This document shows, in pieces, positions 8,833 through 17,426 of a stretch of 64,000 nt of DNA (positions within the stretch are counted from its first letter, which is position 1; each line of letters begins with the position of its first letter). The position numbers were made by a program, and so were the translations under genes. Source of the stretch: Ureibacillus aquaedulcis (GTDB taxonomy: Bacteria > Bacillota > Bacilli > Bacillales_A > Planococcaceae); the NCBI RefSeq assembly GCF_030418165.1, contig NZ_JAUHTQ010000013.1, positions 1 to 64,000 on the forward strand, read 5' to 3'. A model generated the notes under the pieces. It was not told where the DNA came from, ran no database searches, and worked only from the letters and a program-made list of their open reading frames with translations.

Positions 8833-9840
8833 TTAATTTTTTTTAATCTTCAACACACCATTGACAACATAGTTTGGTCTCTGGTCGTTCATAACGGCCT
8901 CTACATTAGACCAAATATTGCTATGGGCTCTGTAAAATGTACTAGATGTAATTCCTCCAATGTGTGGCGAAAATATTACTTTATCTGCGACCTCGAGCGG
9001 AAGATCTACTATAGGATTGTCCCGTGTAGTTGGTTCTGGATAAACCGTATCAAAACCAGCACCATAAATTTCACCGTCAATAATTGCTTCCCGCAAAGCT
9101 ATGTTATCCACTATCTCTCCACGAGCTGTATTTACCAAGAATGCTGTCTTCTTCATTTTCTTTAAAAAATTACTATTGATCATTTCCGTTGTTTCATCTG
9201 TTACTGGTACATGAATGCTGATGATATCACAGGTTTGAGCCAATTCCTCTAGCTCCAGATATGTAATATGGTACTGATCTTCAACCTCCTTGGTTAGCCT
9301 TGTTCTGCTGTAATAGTAGAGCGTACATTCAAATGGGTGAAGGCGGGTTGCTGTAGCTTTGGCAATATCGCCAAAGCCAATTAATCCTACTTTACAGTCA
9401 GCAAGTTCCGTAATTCCTTCTATCATTGCTTTTTCCTTGGTTTGTATTTGATTGCCTTCACGGACATTTCGATCCCCCGGCACTACTTTTCTCAATAGCC
9501 CCAGCATCAGGAGTATCGTCTGCTCAGCCACAGCACCAGCGTTGACGCCTTTATTGTTGCAAACATAGATTCCGAGTTCTTTCGCCGTTTGGATATCTAT
9601 GGCATTATATCCAACACCCTCAGAATGGATGAGGCGTAAGTTCGGGAGACTTTTAATAAGATTTTGGCTAACTGGAGCAATCGCATCCACCAATAGAATC
9701 TCCGCATCATGTCCCATATCAATTATCTCTTCGTCATTCGTTCCTATAGGAAAATAAACAATTTCGGCCTCTTCTAAAATATCCTTGTTAGGTATGTATT
9801 TCTTATATCTCTCCTCATTTCCGATTACTAATACTTTCAT
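8833..9840 (-). CDS. D-isomer-specific 2-hydroxyacid dehydrogenase
   Basis: The 335-residue protein has the two-domain 2-hydroxyacid dehydrogenase build. The NAD-binding Rossmann motif VGLIGFGDIA is at 151-160. The catalytic triad is visible as Arg240 (NTARGEIVD), Glu269 (YPEPT) and His293 (SPHIGG). It would interconvert a 2-keto acid and D-2-hydroxyacid. It is related to phosphoglycerate dehydrogenase but lacks the ACT domain, so serine synthesis is less likely. GGAGGG precedes the start. The aminotransferase follows 115 bases downstream on the same strand, so the two may form a unit for keto-acid metabolism. Confidence 0.87.
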   Translation of the reverse strand: MKVLVIGNEERYKKYIPNKDILEEAEIVYFPIGTNDEEIIDMGHDAEILLVDAIAPVSQNLIKSLPNLRLIHSEGVGYNAIDIQTAKELGIYVCNNKGVNAGAVAEQTILLMLGLLRKVVPGDRNVREGNQIQTKEKAMIEGITELADCKVGLIGFGDIAKATATRLHPFECTLYYYSRTRLTKEVEDQYHITYLELEELAQTCDIISIHVPVTDETTEMINSNFLKKMKKTAFLVNTARGEIVDNIALREAIIDGEIYGAGFDTVYPEPTTRDNPIVDLPLEVADKVIFSPHIGGITSSTFYRAHSNIWSNVEAVMNDQRPNYVVNGVLKIKKN

Positions 9841-9956
9841 GAATTTCCCTCCACTTCGGAATTGGAATTTTGAGAATTTTCTATATCCTTACATTCTATT
9901 ACTTTTCATCTAGTGAATCAATTTTAATAGAACTGCAGGAATCAAAAAATTTAGAT

Positions 9957-9989
9957 AAAAAAATACCCGGTTCTAGAAATTTAGAACCA
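9957..9989 (-). terminator. Terminator after the zinc-ribbon gene
   Basis: Minus-strand stem GGTTCTAA / CTAGAACC followed by a T-rich run, directly after the stop at 9995. Confidence 0.7.
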
Positions 9990-9994
9990 AGCAT

Positions 9995-10240
9995 TCATTC
10001 TTCCTGTATAAATTTTACTTCATCATAGCCACAAATATTGCAAACCATTAGATGCGGGCAAATTTGGTCTTTAGCCGTATTAGGATAGCCATCCCCCATT
10101 TTCACCGTTTCTTCATCATTGTAATGTCCATATGGATCTAGATAATCCGAGACCTTCCCGCCATCCTCCAAACGTTTATGGCAATTTGGACAATCGACTT
10201 CCAACACTTTTAGTGAGTTGCATAAAGGACATACTGCCAT
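9995..10240 (-). CDS. Small protein with two zinc-ribbon CxxC pairs
   Basis: The 81-residue protein has CPLC and CPNC near its N-terminus (starting at residues 4 and 18) and a later CNIC, with a C-x12 spacing that could complete a zinc site, plus an acidic middle (SDYLDPYGHYNDEETV). AAGGAG lies eight bases before the ATG at 10240; a longer frame upstream has no site. I recognise it only as a small zinc-ribbon protein of the kind common in Bacillaceae. Role unknown. Confidence 0.65.
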   Translation of the reverse strand: MAVCPLCNSLKVLEVDCPNCHKRLEDGGKVSDYLDPYGHYNDEETVKMGDGYPNTAKDQICPHLMVCNICGYDEVKFIQEE

Positions 10241-10382
10241 CAAAACCACTCCTTCTAATACAGTTTGTGCCACTCTTTATGGAAAATAAACATCTGCTGC
10301 TTAAATTCAGCAGCACAGGAATACATTCTTCAAACATAAGTGGGTAATCTAAGTACAACTAATTGTTGGAGGTCTTAAAGAA

Positions 10383-10541
10383 ATGAAAAAAGATGAAAAG
10401 CTAAATGAAGAAGCGGCACTCAATAACAACCTCGATGCAGCTACTTTACGTATGAATACTGAAATAGCAAAGAATCATGTAGAGCCACAACCACCCAAAT
10501 CAGCAGCCGAGAAAAAACAAGATCCAAAGCATTTTAATTAA
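10383..10541 (+). CDS. 52-residue charged small protein, unknown
   Basis: An ATG at 10383 preceded by TTGGAGG opens a 52-codon frame reading MKKDEKLNEEAALNNNL and ending QDPKHFN. It is highly charged, has no Cys or Trp, and a Pro-rich centre (EPQPPKS). A terminator follows 10 bases after the stop. Site, start, stop and terminator together support a real gene. The composition is like small spore or stress proteins of Bacillaceae, but no family is recognised. Confidence 0.6.
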   Translation: MKKDEKLNEEAALNNNLDAATLRMNTEIAKNHVEPQPPKSAAEKKQDPKHFN

Positions 10542-10551
10542 TCTCCATATA

Positions 10552-10590
10552 GGCAACCTTCCCCTTTTTTCGGGAATGTTGCTTTTATTT
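10552..10590 (+). terminator. Terminator of the 52-residue ORF
   Basis: Stem GCAACCTTCCC / GGGAATGTTGC with a T-rich loop, followed by TTTTATTT. Confidence 0.75.
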
Positions 10591-10697
10591 GCTTTGCCAA
10601 CTTTTCGTCCTGACATTCCGGTGTTTCTCTACTATTAGTATACCTGCAATTATGCTATATTTTAGGAGAAGTACTAAACATTGAAGGGGTGTTATGT

Positions 10698-11747
10698 TTG
10701 CATACATACAAAATTGCAGTTATCTCAGGAGACGGTATTGGTACAGAGGTAGTTCCGGCAGCCATCGAAGTGCTGGATAAAGTTGCTAGACTGGATGGAG
10801 GCTTTCAATTTCAATGGACCTACTTCCCATGGGGCTGTGATTACTATCTCGAGCATGGCGAAATGATGCCTGAGGATGGACTTGAAACTCTGAAGCAATT
10901 CGATCAAATCTTTTTGGGTGCTGTTGGAATGCCGGAGTTAGTTCCGGATCACATTTCACTTTGGGGATTGTTAATAAAAATTCGACGTGGACTAAAACAG
11001 TCCATCAATGTTCGTCCGGCAAAGCTATTAGCTGGTCTTGAGTCGCCTCTGAAAAATCCAGAAAACTTCGACATTACCGTAGTCCGCGAAAATTCCGAGG
11101 GTGAGTATTCAGATAGTGGCGGCCGTATGCATAGCGGAGCAGATGAAATCGCTATTCAAAATGCCGTATTCACACGTAAATCAACAGAACGAGCAATGCG
11201 TTACGCATTCGAAATAGCAAAAAATTCCCGCAATCACGTAACAAGTGCGACGAAATCAAATGGTCTTACCTATTCGATGCCATTTTGGGATGAAGTATTC
11301 AATGAAGTAAAGGAAGATTATCCTGAAATTGACACAGCTGTAAATCATATCGATGCCTTGGCTGCATTTTTTGTCATGAAGCCGCAAGCATTTGATGTAA
11401 TTGTCGCTTCTAATTTATTTGGGGATATCCTAACTGACTTAGGCGGCGCGATAATGGGAAGTATAGGCATTGCACCTGCTGCCAACTTAAATATTGAACG
11501 CGAATACCCTTCCATGTTTGAACCAGTACACGGTTCAGCACCAGACATTGCCGGAAAAGGAATTGCGAATCCAATTGGCCAAATCTGGACTGGTAAAATG
11601 ATGCTCGATTTCCTGGGGCATCATGAAGCAGGTACACGAGTACTGGATGCAATTGAGAAAACCCTGGCTTCCGGCATAAAAACAGGGGATATAGGCGGTT
11701 CCTCCACTCTTGCTGAAGTAAAAGAAGCAATTAAACAAAATTTATAA
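10698..11747 (+). CDS. Tartrate dehydrogenase/decarboxylase-type (isopropylmalate dehydrogenase family)
   Basis: The 349-residue enzyme is of the beta-decarboxylating dehydrogenase family: IAVISGDGIGTEVVPAA at the N-terminus, VRENSEGEYS in the substrate loop, DILTDLGGAIMGSIG for metal and NAD, and FEPVHGSAPDIAGKGIANP at the C-terminal NAD site. The substrate loop and length match TtuC/YcsA proteins, which oxidise tartrate or D-malate, rather than LeuB. I chose the TTG at 10698, eight bases after AAGGGG; the GTG at 10689 overlaps that site. Transcribed alone, with its own terminator. Confidence 0.85.
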   Translation: MHTYKIAVISGDGIGTEVVPAAIEVLDKVARLDGGFQFQWTYFPWGCDYYLEHGEMMPEDGLETLKQFDQIFLGAVGMPELVPDHISLWGLLIKIRRGLKQSINVRPAKLLAGLESPLKNPENFDITVVRENSEGEYSDSGGRMHSGADEIAIQNAVFTRKSTERAMRYAFEIAKNSRNHVTSATKSNGLTYSMPFWDEVFNEVKEDYPEIDTAVNHIDALAAFFVMKPQAFDVIVASNLFGDILTDLGGAIMGSIGIAPAANLNIEREYPSMFEPVHGSAPDIAGKGIANPIGQIWTGKMMLDFLGHHEAGTRVLDAIEKTLASGIKTGDIGGSSTLAEVKEAIKQNL

Positions 11748-11756
11748 AAATGTCCA

Positions 11757-11785
11757 AGCCCAAAAATCAACTTTGGGCTTTTTTC
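11757..11785 (+). terminator. Terminator after the dehydrogenase gene
   Basis: Stem AAGCCCAAA / TTTGGGCTT followed by six T residues. Confidence 0.85.
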
Positions 11786-11885
11786 AATCCTAATCGCTTC
11801 CCTATTACTTCGTGAAGATAGTACAAATTGGAATATCCAGCCCTTAAGATCTTTCAAAACTGGGTTTCCATCTACTATTATCTAC

Positions 11886-12294
11886 CTACTTAGCATTTTC
11901 ATCTGCTTGGTGAATTCCGATAATATTCCCTTCAGTATCAAGATAATATCCCTGCCATGCCATCCTAGGCAACGCATACTTTGGCAGTGCTATCTTTCCG
12001 CCATTCTCAAGAATCTTCTTTTCCGCTAGGTCATTATCCTCGACCCCAATGTACAAACAAAACCATTCACACTTTGGCTTGGTACTGGAGAAGCACCTTG
12101 TCGTTTTATTAAAGCCCCATTGATCCCTAGTTGACCTTCTTGTCCAGTTACTGCACCAAAATAAGGCATTCTTTTCATAATCACTCTAATCCTCAAATGA
12201 CCAACCAAAAACCTCTCCATAAAAACCCTTTGCACGCTCCATATCAATCTACATGAATTTCAAAATGAATTACTCTACCCAGCGTATCCCCCAT
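11886..12294 (-). pseudogene. Decayed VOC (glyoxalase/bleomycin-resistance) family gene
   Basis: Joined across frames the minus strand reads as a VOC protein: RVIHFEIHVD, then DMERAKGFYGEVFGWSFED, then YFGAVTGQEGQLGINGALIK and finally VEDNDLAEKKILENGG ending AWQGYYLDTEGNIIGIHQAD. These are recognisable parts of the fold, including the closing Glu metal ligand. At least two frameshifts (after HVD, and before VEDND) and an in-frame TAG after FED break it. No ribosome binding site is seen before the first ATG. The intact family members are about 120-130 residues. Confidence 0.8.
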
Positions 12295-12509
12295 AGTTTC
12301 GTATTTTCATAAAAAGTGTTCCCATTTAACTTCTTTCTTAATAAACTTGATACCTCGCTCCTGAATCATATAACGTCACTTTTTGTTTTAAATTCTGAAT
12401 CCTGGACAGTACGAGAAAAGCCAATGAGCGCAATTTTATAAATCACTCTTATTTTTTCATTTAAATGAATAAGCTGTATTAATCGACTATGAAGAGAAGG
12501 GTAGGAAGA

Positions 12510-13046
12510 ATGGCAAAAGATTATCTATGTAATATTACCTTTCAAAATTTAAGTCAAAAAAACATGTCATTTGAAGGGGTTTTTCGTAATATTGAACAAT
12601 TTATGGAGAAAGATCCCACCGGAAACTTTAAGTTAATGTTCGGTACCGATTCACAAGTGTTCAGCCGTGAAACAAGGTTTATTACCGGAATTGTTATTCA
12701 GCAAGAAAGGAAAGGCGTTTGGGCTTGTTTTAGAAAAGTAATTATCCCTAGAAAAATGACTAATCTCTATGAACGCATCTCCTATGAAACAACCTTGACT
12801 GAAGAGGTGGTATCTCTTTTTACAAATGAGAAAAAGGATTGCTTAATCGACATTGTACTTCCGAATATCTACAAAGGGGCAAGCCTAACAATCGAAGGGC
12901 ATATTGATATTGGTGCGGGAAAGAGAAATAAAACGAGCATCTTCGTAAAAGAAATGATTTCCCGAATGAACACACTTGGGTTGAAAGCAAAGATTAAACC
13001 CCATTCTTTCGTGGCGAGCAGCTATGCAAATCGCTTCACCAAATAA
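12510..13046 (+). CDS. YkuK-like ribonuclease H-fold protein (DUF458)
   Basis: The 178-residue product matches the YkuK family, a predicted RNase H-like fold. FGTDSQVFSRETRFITGIVI carries the putative catalytic Asp, followed by YERISYETTLTEEV and the C-terminal HIDIGAGKRNKTSIFVKEM and KPHSFVASSYANRFTK. The biochemical role is not established in the family. The ATG at 12510 has an AAGGGTAGGAAG stretch upstream and is preferred to the ATG at 12489, which has no site. Confidence 0.8.
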   Translation: MAKDYLCNITFQNLSQKNMSFEGVFRNIEQFMEKDPTGNFKLMFGTDSQVFSRETRFITGIVIQQERKGVWACFRKVIIPRKMTNLYERISYETTLTEEVVSLFTNEKKDCLIDIVLPNIYKGASLTIEGHIDIGAGKRNKTSIFVKEMISRMNTLGLKAKIKPHSFVASSYANRFTK

Positions 13047-13170
13047 GCCTCCGTCCTGGTATTTATATATACAGCCTTCATTTTTCATAAAAATGAATCC
13101 AATAATTATTAAGTTTTCATTCTATTGTGATAATATTAATTTTGAGAGAAAAATATTGGGGGAATTAAAA

Positions 13171-14412
13171 ATGTTAGCTAACTTTGAAGAAAACTTACAA
13201 AAATACGCAAAGATTCTAGTTGCGAAAGGGATAAATGTACAGCCTGGAGATTGGGTGAAAATGACGATTACAGTAGACCAAGCTCCTCTTGCCCGTCTAG
13301 TTACCAAAGAGGCTTATGCGTTAGGTGCTGAGAAGGTCATTATCAAATGGTCTGATGATGAAATTACGAAACTGCATTACCTTCACCAACCGACAGAGGT
13401 ACTGACAGACATTCCTCAGTATGAAATTGACGAATCAGAAGATCATGTATTAAATCACCGTGTGAGCAGACTTTCAATCCTATCCAGTGATCCAGGATTA
13501 TTAAATGAAGCGGATCCAGCTAAAGTCGCTGCTTACCAAAATGTTTTTGGAAAGGCATTCCACGCACAACGCAAAGCAACTCAAAACGATGACTTGAAAT
13601 GGACTGTAGCAGCCGCTGCTGGGGCTGGATGGGCAGCAAAAGTTTTCCCACATCTAAAATCCCAGGAAGAACAGGTAGATGCATTATGGGATCAAATCTT
13701 CAAAACTTGCCGAATTTATGAAGAGGATCCGATTGCTGCTTGGGATGAGCATAAGAAGACATTAAATGAAAAAGCAGCGAAGTTAAATGAAATTCAATTT
13801 GACGCACTACACTACACAGCACCTGGTACTGATTTAACTTTAGGTTTACCAAAAAGTCATATTTGGGCTTGTGCAGAAAGCTATAATCCAAAGGGTGAAG
13901 AATTTATTGCCAATATGCCAACCGAGGAAGTGTTTACTGCTCCGGATACACGTCGCATGGATGGTGTTGTGCGCAGCACAAAACCCCTTAGCTACGCAGG
14001 GACGTTAATTGAAGGTATTGAAGTTCATTTCAAAGAAGGAAAAATTGTGGATATCTCTGCCGAAAAAGGCGGCGAAGCAATTAAAAAATTAGTATTCGAT
14101 AATGAGGGCGGAACTGGATTAGGAGAAGTTGCACTTGTTCCAGATCCATCCCCTATCTCACAATCGGGGATTACATTCTATAATACTCTGTATGACGAAA
14201 ATGCATCCAATCACTTAGCGATTGGTTCTGCATACCCTACTACTATTCAAGGTGGTACTAAAATGAGCCCCGAGGAATTACGGTCAAATGGTATGAATAC
14301 TTCAACAGTTCACGTAGACTTTATGATTGGTTCAGCAAATATGGATATTGACGGGATTAAACAGGATGGCACAATTGTTCCAATCTTCCGCAATGGCGAT
14401 TGGGTATTCTAA
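13171..14412 (+). CDS. M29-family metallo-aminopeptidase (AmpS/PepS type)
   Basis: The 413-residue enzyme is an aminopeptidase of family M29. Family hallmarks are the N-terminal region FEENLQKYAKILVAKGINVQPGDWV, the central LHYTAPGTDLTLGLP, the metal-site segments MPTEEVFTAPD and EVALVPDPSPIS, and HVDFMIGSANMDIDG near the end. It removes N-terminal residues from peptides in the cytosol using two metal ions. The ATG at 13171 follows GGGGGAATT; the longer open frame upstream has no site and overlaps the previous gene. Confidence 0.9.
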   Translation: MLANFEENLQKYAKILVAKGINVQPGDWVKMTITVDQAPLARLVTKEAYALGAEKVIIKWSDDEITKLHYLHQPTEVLTDIPQYEIDESEDHVLNHRVSRLSILSSDPGLLNEADPAKVAAYQNVFGKAFHAQRKATQNDDLKWTVAAAAGAGWAAKVFPHLKSQEEQVDALWDQIFKTCRIYEEDPIAAWDEHKKTLNEKAAKLNEIQFDALHYTAPGTDLTLGLPKSHIWACAESYNPKGEEFIANMPTEEVFTAPDTRRMDGVVRSTKPLSYAGTLIEGIEVHFKEGKIVDISAEKGGEAIKKLVFDNEGGTGLGEVALVPDPSPISQSGITFYNTLYDENASNHLAIGSAYPTTIQGGTKMSPEELRSNGMNTSTVHVDFMIGSANMDIDGIKQDGTIVPIFRNGDWVF

Positions 14413-14429
14413 AAAACGTAAATTTTATC

Positions 14430-14467
14430 AAAAAGCGTAGAATGATTTTTTCATTTTACGCTTTTTA
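14430..14467 (+). terminator. Terminator after the aminopeptidase gene
   Basis: Stem AAAAAGCGTAGAATG / CATTTTACGCTTTTT with a T-rich loop, then TATTT. Confidence 0.8.
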
Positions 14468-14876
14468 TTTATTTTCAAAAATTGTAGAGGAATGTCGTTT
14501 ATTTCCCGAGAAATGTTTTTTCTTGCGGTATAGCTCGAAATCTCTAATTTCTGTTTTACTATAACATTGAAAACCACAAAACGTTTATCTTCTAAAACTT
14601 TATTATTTCTTATTAACATCAAATACTAAAGACCTTATCCATTTAACTTAAATGCGTATAATATAATACAATTTATAATTAATGTTCGCCTTTTGTGATA
14701 AATTGATTATATGTATAATTGCATTTTTATATTTCATTCGCTTTTTATGTATTTTGAAATAATTTCATGTTTCCTAATTCACATTTCTATGTTACACTTT
14801 GTTTTATCATTGTCCACTTGGACGATACACTTGTACACTCTACTAACATAATATTTATAACACTCGGAGGGACGTC
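14468..14876. other. AT-rich intergenic region before sstT
   Basis: About 400 bases with no convincing gene. An open minus-strand frame (14428-14622) starts without a ribosome binding site and reads through the aminopeptidase terminator, so I reject it. The part next to sstT is very AT-rich and presumably holds its promoter, but no clear -35/-10 pair stands out. Confidence 0.5.
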
Positions 14877-16088
14877 ATGAAAAACATCGTACATAAGTGG
14901 AGTCAAATTAGCCTAGTAAAAAGAATCCTGCTAGGAATCATTATTGGTATTCTATTCGCTCTTACAATACCTGAAGCTACAAGCTGGGTTTCCATTTTCG
15001 GTTCTTTATTTGTAGGCGCATTAAAAGCGGTAGCGCCAGTATTAGTTTTATTCTTGGTTATGAATGCTATCTCAAGCCACAAAAGCGGTAAGAAAACGAA
15101 TATGAAATTTATTTTGGTACTCTATGCAATTGGAACAGTACTAGCTGGTGTTGTTGGGGTTGTTGCTAGTTTCCTTTTCCCAGTAACCTTGACTTTGACA
15201 TCCGGGGCCGAAGAAGTTGCACCTCCTGAAGGAATAATGCAAGTAATTCAAACTCTTTTATATAGCATTGTGGACAACCCAATAAGCGCCATTTTAAACG
15301 CTAATTATTTAGGCATTTTAGCTTGGGCGATTGTATTTGGTTTTGCATTAAAAAAAGCAGCGGATAGCACTAAAACAATGATCGCCAATTTTTCCGATGC
15401 CATCTCAAATATCGTAAAATGGGTAATCGAATTAGCTCCATTCGGTATTATGGGCCTTGTATTTGACGCTATTTATACAAATGGTCTAGGATCACTTGTT
15501 GAATATGGACAGCTTTTAGTTTTACTGCTTGGCAGTATGTTCTTTGTTGCCTTAGTCGTGAATCCTTTGATTACATTGGTTTTCACTCGTCAAAATCCAT
15601 ATCCATTAGTATTAAGAACATTAAGAGAAAGTGGAATAACAGCCTTCTTCACACGAAGTTCAGCTGCCAATATTCCGGTGAATCTGACATTATGCGAAAA
15701 ATTAGGCCTAGATGAAGATACTTATTCGGTTTCAATCCCTTTAGGAGCAACAATTAATATGGCGGGTGCCGCTGTGACAATCTCGGTATTAACGCTTGCT
15801 ACTGCTAATACACTTGGGATTGAAGTTGATTTATGGACTGCAGTTATTCTAGTTGTCTTATCTGCTGTATCTGCTGCTGGGGCTTCCGGTGTTGCAGGTG
15901 GTTCACTATTGCTAATCCCGCTTGCATGCAGCTTATTCGGTATTTCAAACGATATCGCTATGCAAGTTGTAGGTGTTGGTTTCATCATCGGTGTTTTACA
16001 GGACTCATGTGAAACTGCACTTAACTCTTCTTCGGACGTATTATTTACAGCGACTGCTGACATTGCCAATAAACGTTCTCAAGGATAG
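14877..16088 (+). CDS. sstT: Serine/threonine:sodium symporter
   Basis: The 403-residue membrane protein belongs to the dicarboxylate/amino acid:cation symporter family and matches SstT in length and in [22 protein letters not shown] and the final [25 protein letters not shown]. It would import serine and threonine with sodium. About eight to nine hydrophobic helices and the re-entrant Ser-rich loop are visible. CGGAGGGACGTC precedes the start. It is transcribed alone and ends at a terminator. Confidence 0.92.
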   Translation: MKNIVHKWSQISLVKRILLGIIIGILFALTIPEATSWVSIFGSLFVGALKAVAPVLVLFLVMNAISSHKSGKKTNMKFILVLYAIGTVLAGVVGVVASFLFPVTLTLTSGAEEVAPPEGIMQVIQTLLYSIVDNPISAILNANYLGILAWAIVFGFALKKAADSTKTMIANFSDAISNIVKWVIELAPFGIMGLVFDAIYTNGLGSLVEYGQLLVLLLGSMFFVALVVNPLITLVFTRQNPYPLVLRTLRESGITAFFTRSSAANIPVNLTLCEKLGLDEDTYSVSIPLGATINMAGAAVTISVLTLATANTLGIEVDLWTAVILVVLSAVSAAGASGVAGGSLLLIPLACSLFGISNDIAMQVVGVGFIIGVLQDSCETALNSSSDVLFTATADIANKRSQG

Positions 16089-16100
16089 TTAAATTAAAGA

Positions 16101-16136
16101 AAAGGAGCTGCTTCATGTGAAGCAGCTCCTTTTTTA
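16101..16136. terminator. Bidirectional terminator between sstT and the DUF1456 gene
   Basis: Perfect stem AAAGGAGCTGCTTCA-like / TGAAGCAGCTCCTTT with loop TGTG or less and a following T-tract. Confidence 0.88.
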
Positions 16137-16655
16137 TTGTTCTTGTGGCTCGCGGTATCGCATTGTTAATCCTTTTATAAAGTTGCGCGTGAAGTTATCT
16201 CCACATTCTTTATAGTTACGGTGATCAGCTTTTCTTAAAATTGCCCCAATTTCACCTTTGGACACATTTAATCCTGCATCATAAAAGATATCGATCATGT
16301 CTTCAGTCGTTAAACTTAAAGCAATTTTTACCCGCTTAATGAATAGGTTGTTTGCCGTATCTCTTTTACCCATTTGTTCTGGAGCTTTAGCCTGGCCCGG
16401 TTTTTGCTCCTTTTTACCACGCTTAAATGTTATAAAACCGTTTAAGAATGCTTCCAATGTGTCATAGTCGCAAAGAATAAAATTAGGGTTGCTTAGGTCA
16501 ATTTCTCCATCTTCATCAAATTGCGGTTTTGTCAGGAGTTTAAGCACTTCTTCTTTTGACAATTCTTTGCCGCCCAATTTGAATATCTCGACCATATCTG
16601 TATTTTTAATATCCAATGCATAACGTAACCGAATCAGTAAATCATTATTAGTCAT
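16134..16655 (-). CDS. DUF1456 (YehS-like) protein
   Basis: The 173-residue protein contains two copies of the DUF1456 module: NNDLLIRLRYALDIKNTDMVEIFKLGG at residues 3-29 and NNLFIKRVKIALSLTTEDMIDIFYDAG in the second half, each followed by a segment with SKEEVLKLLTKP or SKGEIGAILRK and a conserved CxxD/C...NF region. The family is widespread and uncharacterised. AAAGGAGAAGCAAC precedes the start. It is a single gene convergent with sstT. Confidence 0.85.
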   Translation of the reverse strand: MTNNDLLIRLRYALDIKNTDMVEIFKLGGKELSKEEVLKLLTKPQFDEDGEIDLSNPNFILCDYDTLEAFLNGFITFKRGKKEQKPGQAKAPEQMGKRDTANNLFIKRVKIALSLTTEDMIDIFYDAGLNVSKGEIGAILRKADHRNYKECGDNFTRNFIKGLTMRYREPQEQ

Positions 16656-16887
16656 GTTGCTTCTCCTTTATACTCTACCTGTTAAACTCATGTATTCCTT
16701 AATTTATCACATCAGCCATTTTCCATCCATTAAATACTATTAAACAAACCGAACTTTACTCAATTTGCACATACAGTTCCAAATAATACCTCTCTCATTC
16801 AACCATAAATGTTCTCGCTTTATTTCACAATTAAAGAAAGTATTTCAAATTCAGCTTTCCCCCTATACTACCGTCGGAATTTTGCTA

Positions 16888-16893
16888 TAATAT
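16888..16893 (+). promoter_or_regulatory. Probable -10 box of the Lrp/AsnC-aminotransferase operon
   Basis: TATAAT preceded by TTTTGC lies about 32 bases before the ATG at 16926. No good -35 hexamer sits at the right distance, so it may need an activator or be an extended type. Confidence 0.4.
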
Positions 16894-16925
16894 AAAATAT
16901 TTAATAACCATATGGAGGTCTTTTC

Positions 16926-17426
16926 ATGAGACTAAATGAAAAAGAACTAGAAATAGTAGAAATTTTAGAAAAGGATGCCCGCACCGCAACTGGGGATATC
17001 GCCAAAATGGTCGGCCTAAGCGTGGAAGAAACCGAGCAATCCATCAAGAAACTAGAAGAAAATAAAGTTATTGTTCGATATATTTCAATTGTCGATTGGA
17101 CAAAAGTTGAGGAACACCCAGGAGTTCGAGCGATGATCGACGTAAAAGTAACACCAAAACGCGGAGTTGGCTTTGATGAGATTGCAGAAAGAATCTATCG
17201 TTTTGATGAAGTAAATTCAGTTTACTTGATGTCTGGCACGTATGATTTATCGATTATTGTAGAAGGAAAATCAATGAATGAAGTGGCAAACTTTGTCTCT
17301 CAAAAGCTTTCTACTCTTGATTCTGTCATTTCTACAACTACACACTTCATTTTGAAGAAATATAAGCATGATGGAATCATTTTTGAACCTGATAACAAAG
17401 ACAAAAGAATTGTGGTGTCACCGTAA
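16926..17426 (+). CDS. Lrp/AsnC-family transcriptional regulator
   Basis: The 166-residue protein has an N-terminal winged helix-turn-helix (about residues 5-55, LEIVEILEKDARTATGDIAKMVGLSVEET) and a C-terminal RAM domain (about 70-150, with VNSVYLMSGTYDLSIIVEG) that usually binds amino acids and drives oligomerisation. Its stop TAA overlaps the start ATG of the aminotransferase, so the two are translationally coupled and the regulator probably controls its own operon in response to the aminotransferase substrate or product. TATGGAGG precedes the start. Confidence 0.9.
   Translation: MRLNEKELEIVEILEKDARTATGDIAKMVGLSVEETEQSIKKLEENKVIVRYISIVDWTKVEEHPGVRAMIDVKVTPKRGVGFDEIAERIYRFDEVNSVYLMSGTYDLSIIVEGKSMNEVANFVSQKLSTLDSVISTTTHFILKKYKHDGIIFEPDNKDKRIVVSP

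Noticed and set aside
10132-10347. 71-codon plus-strand frame opposite the zinc-ribbon gene
   Set aside because: Antisense shadow of the zinc-ribbon gene, which has the better start and CxxC pairs.
14428-14622. 64-codon minus-strand frame after the aminopeptidase gene
   Set aside because: No ribosome binding site, unusual composition, and it overlaps the terminator hairpin of the preceding gene.
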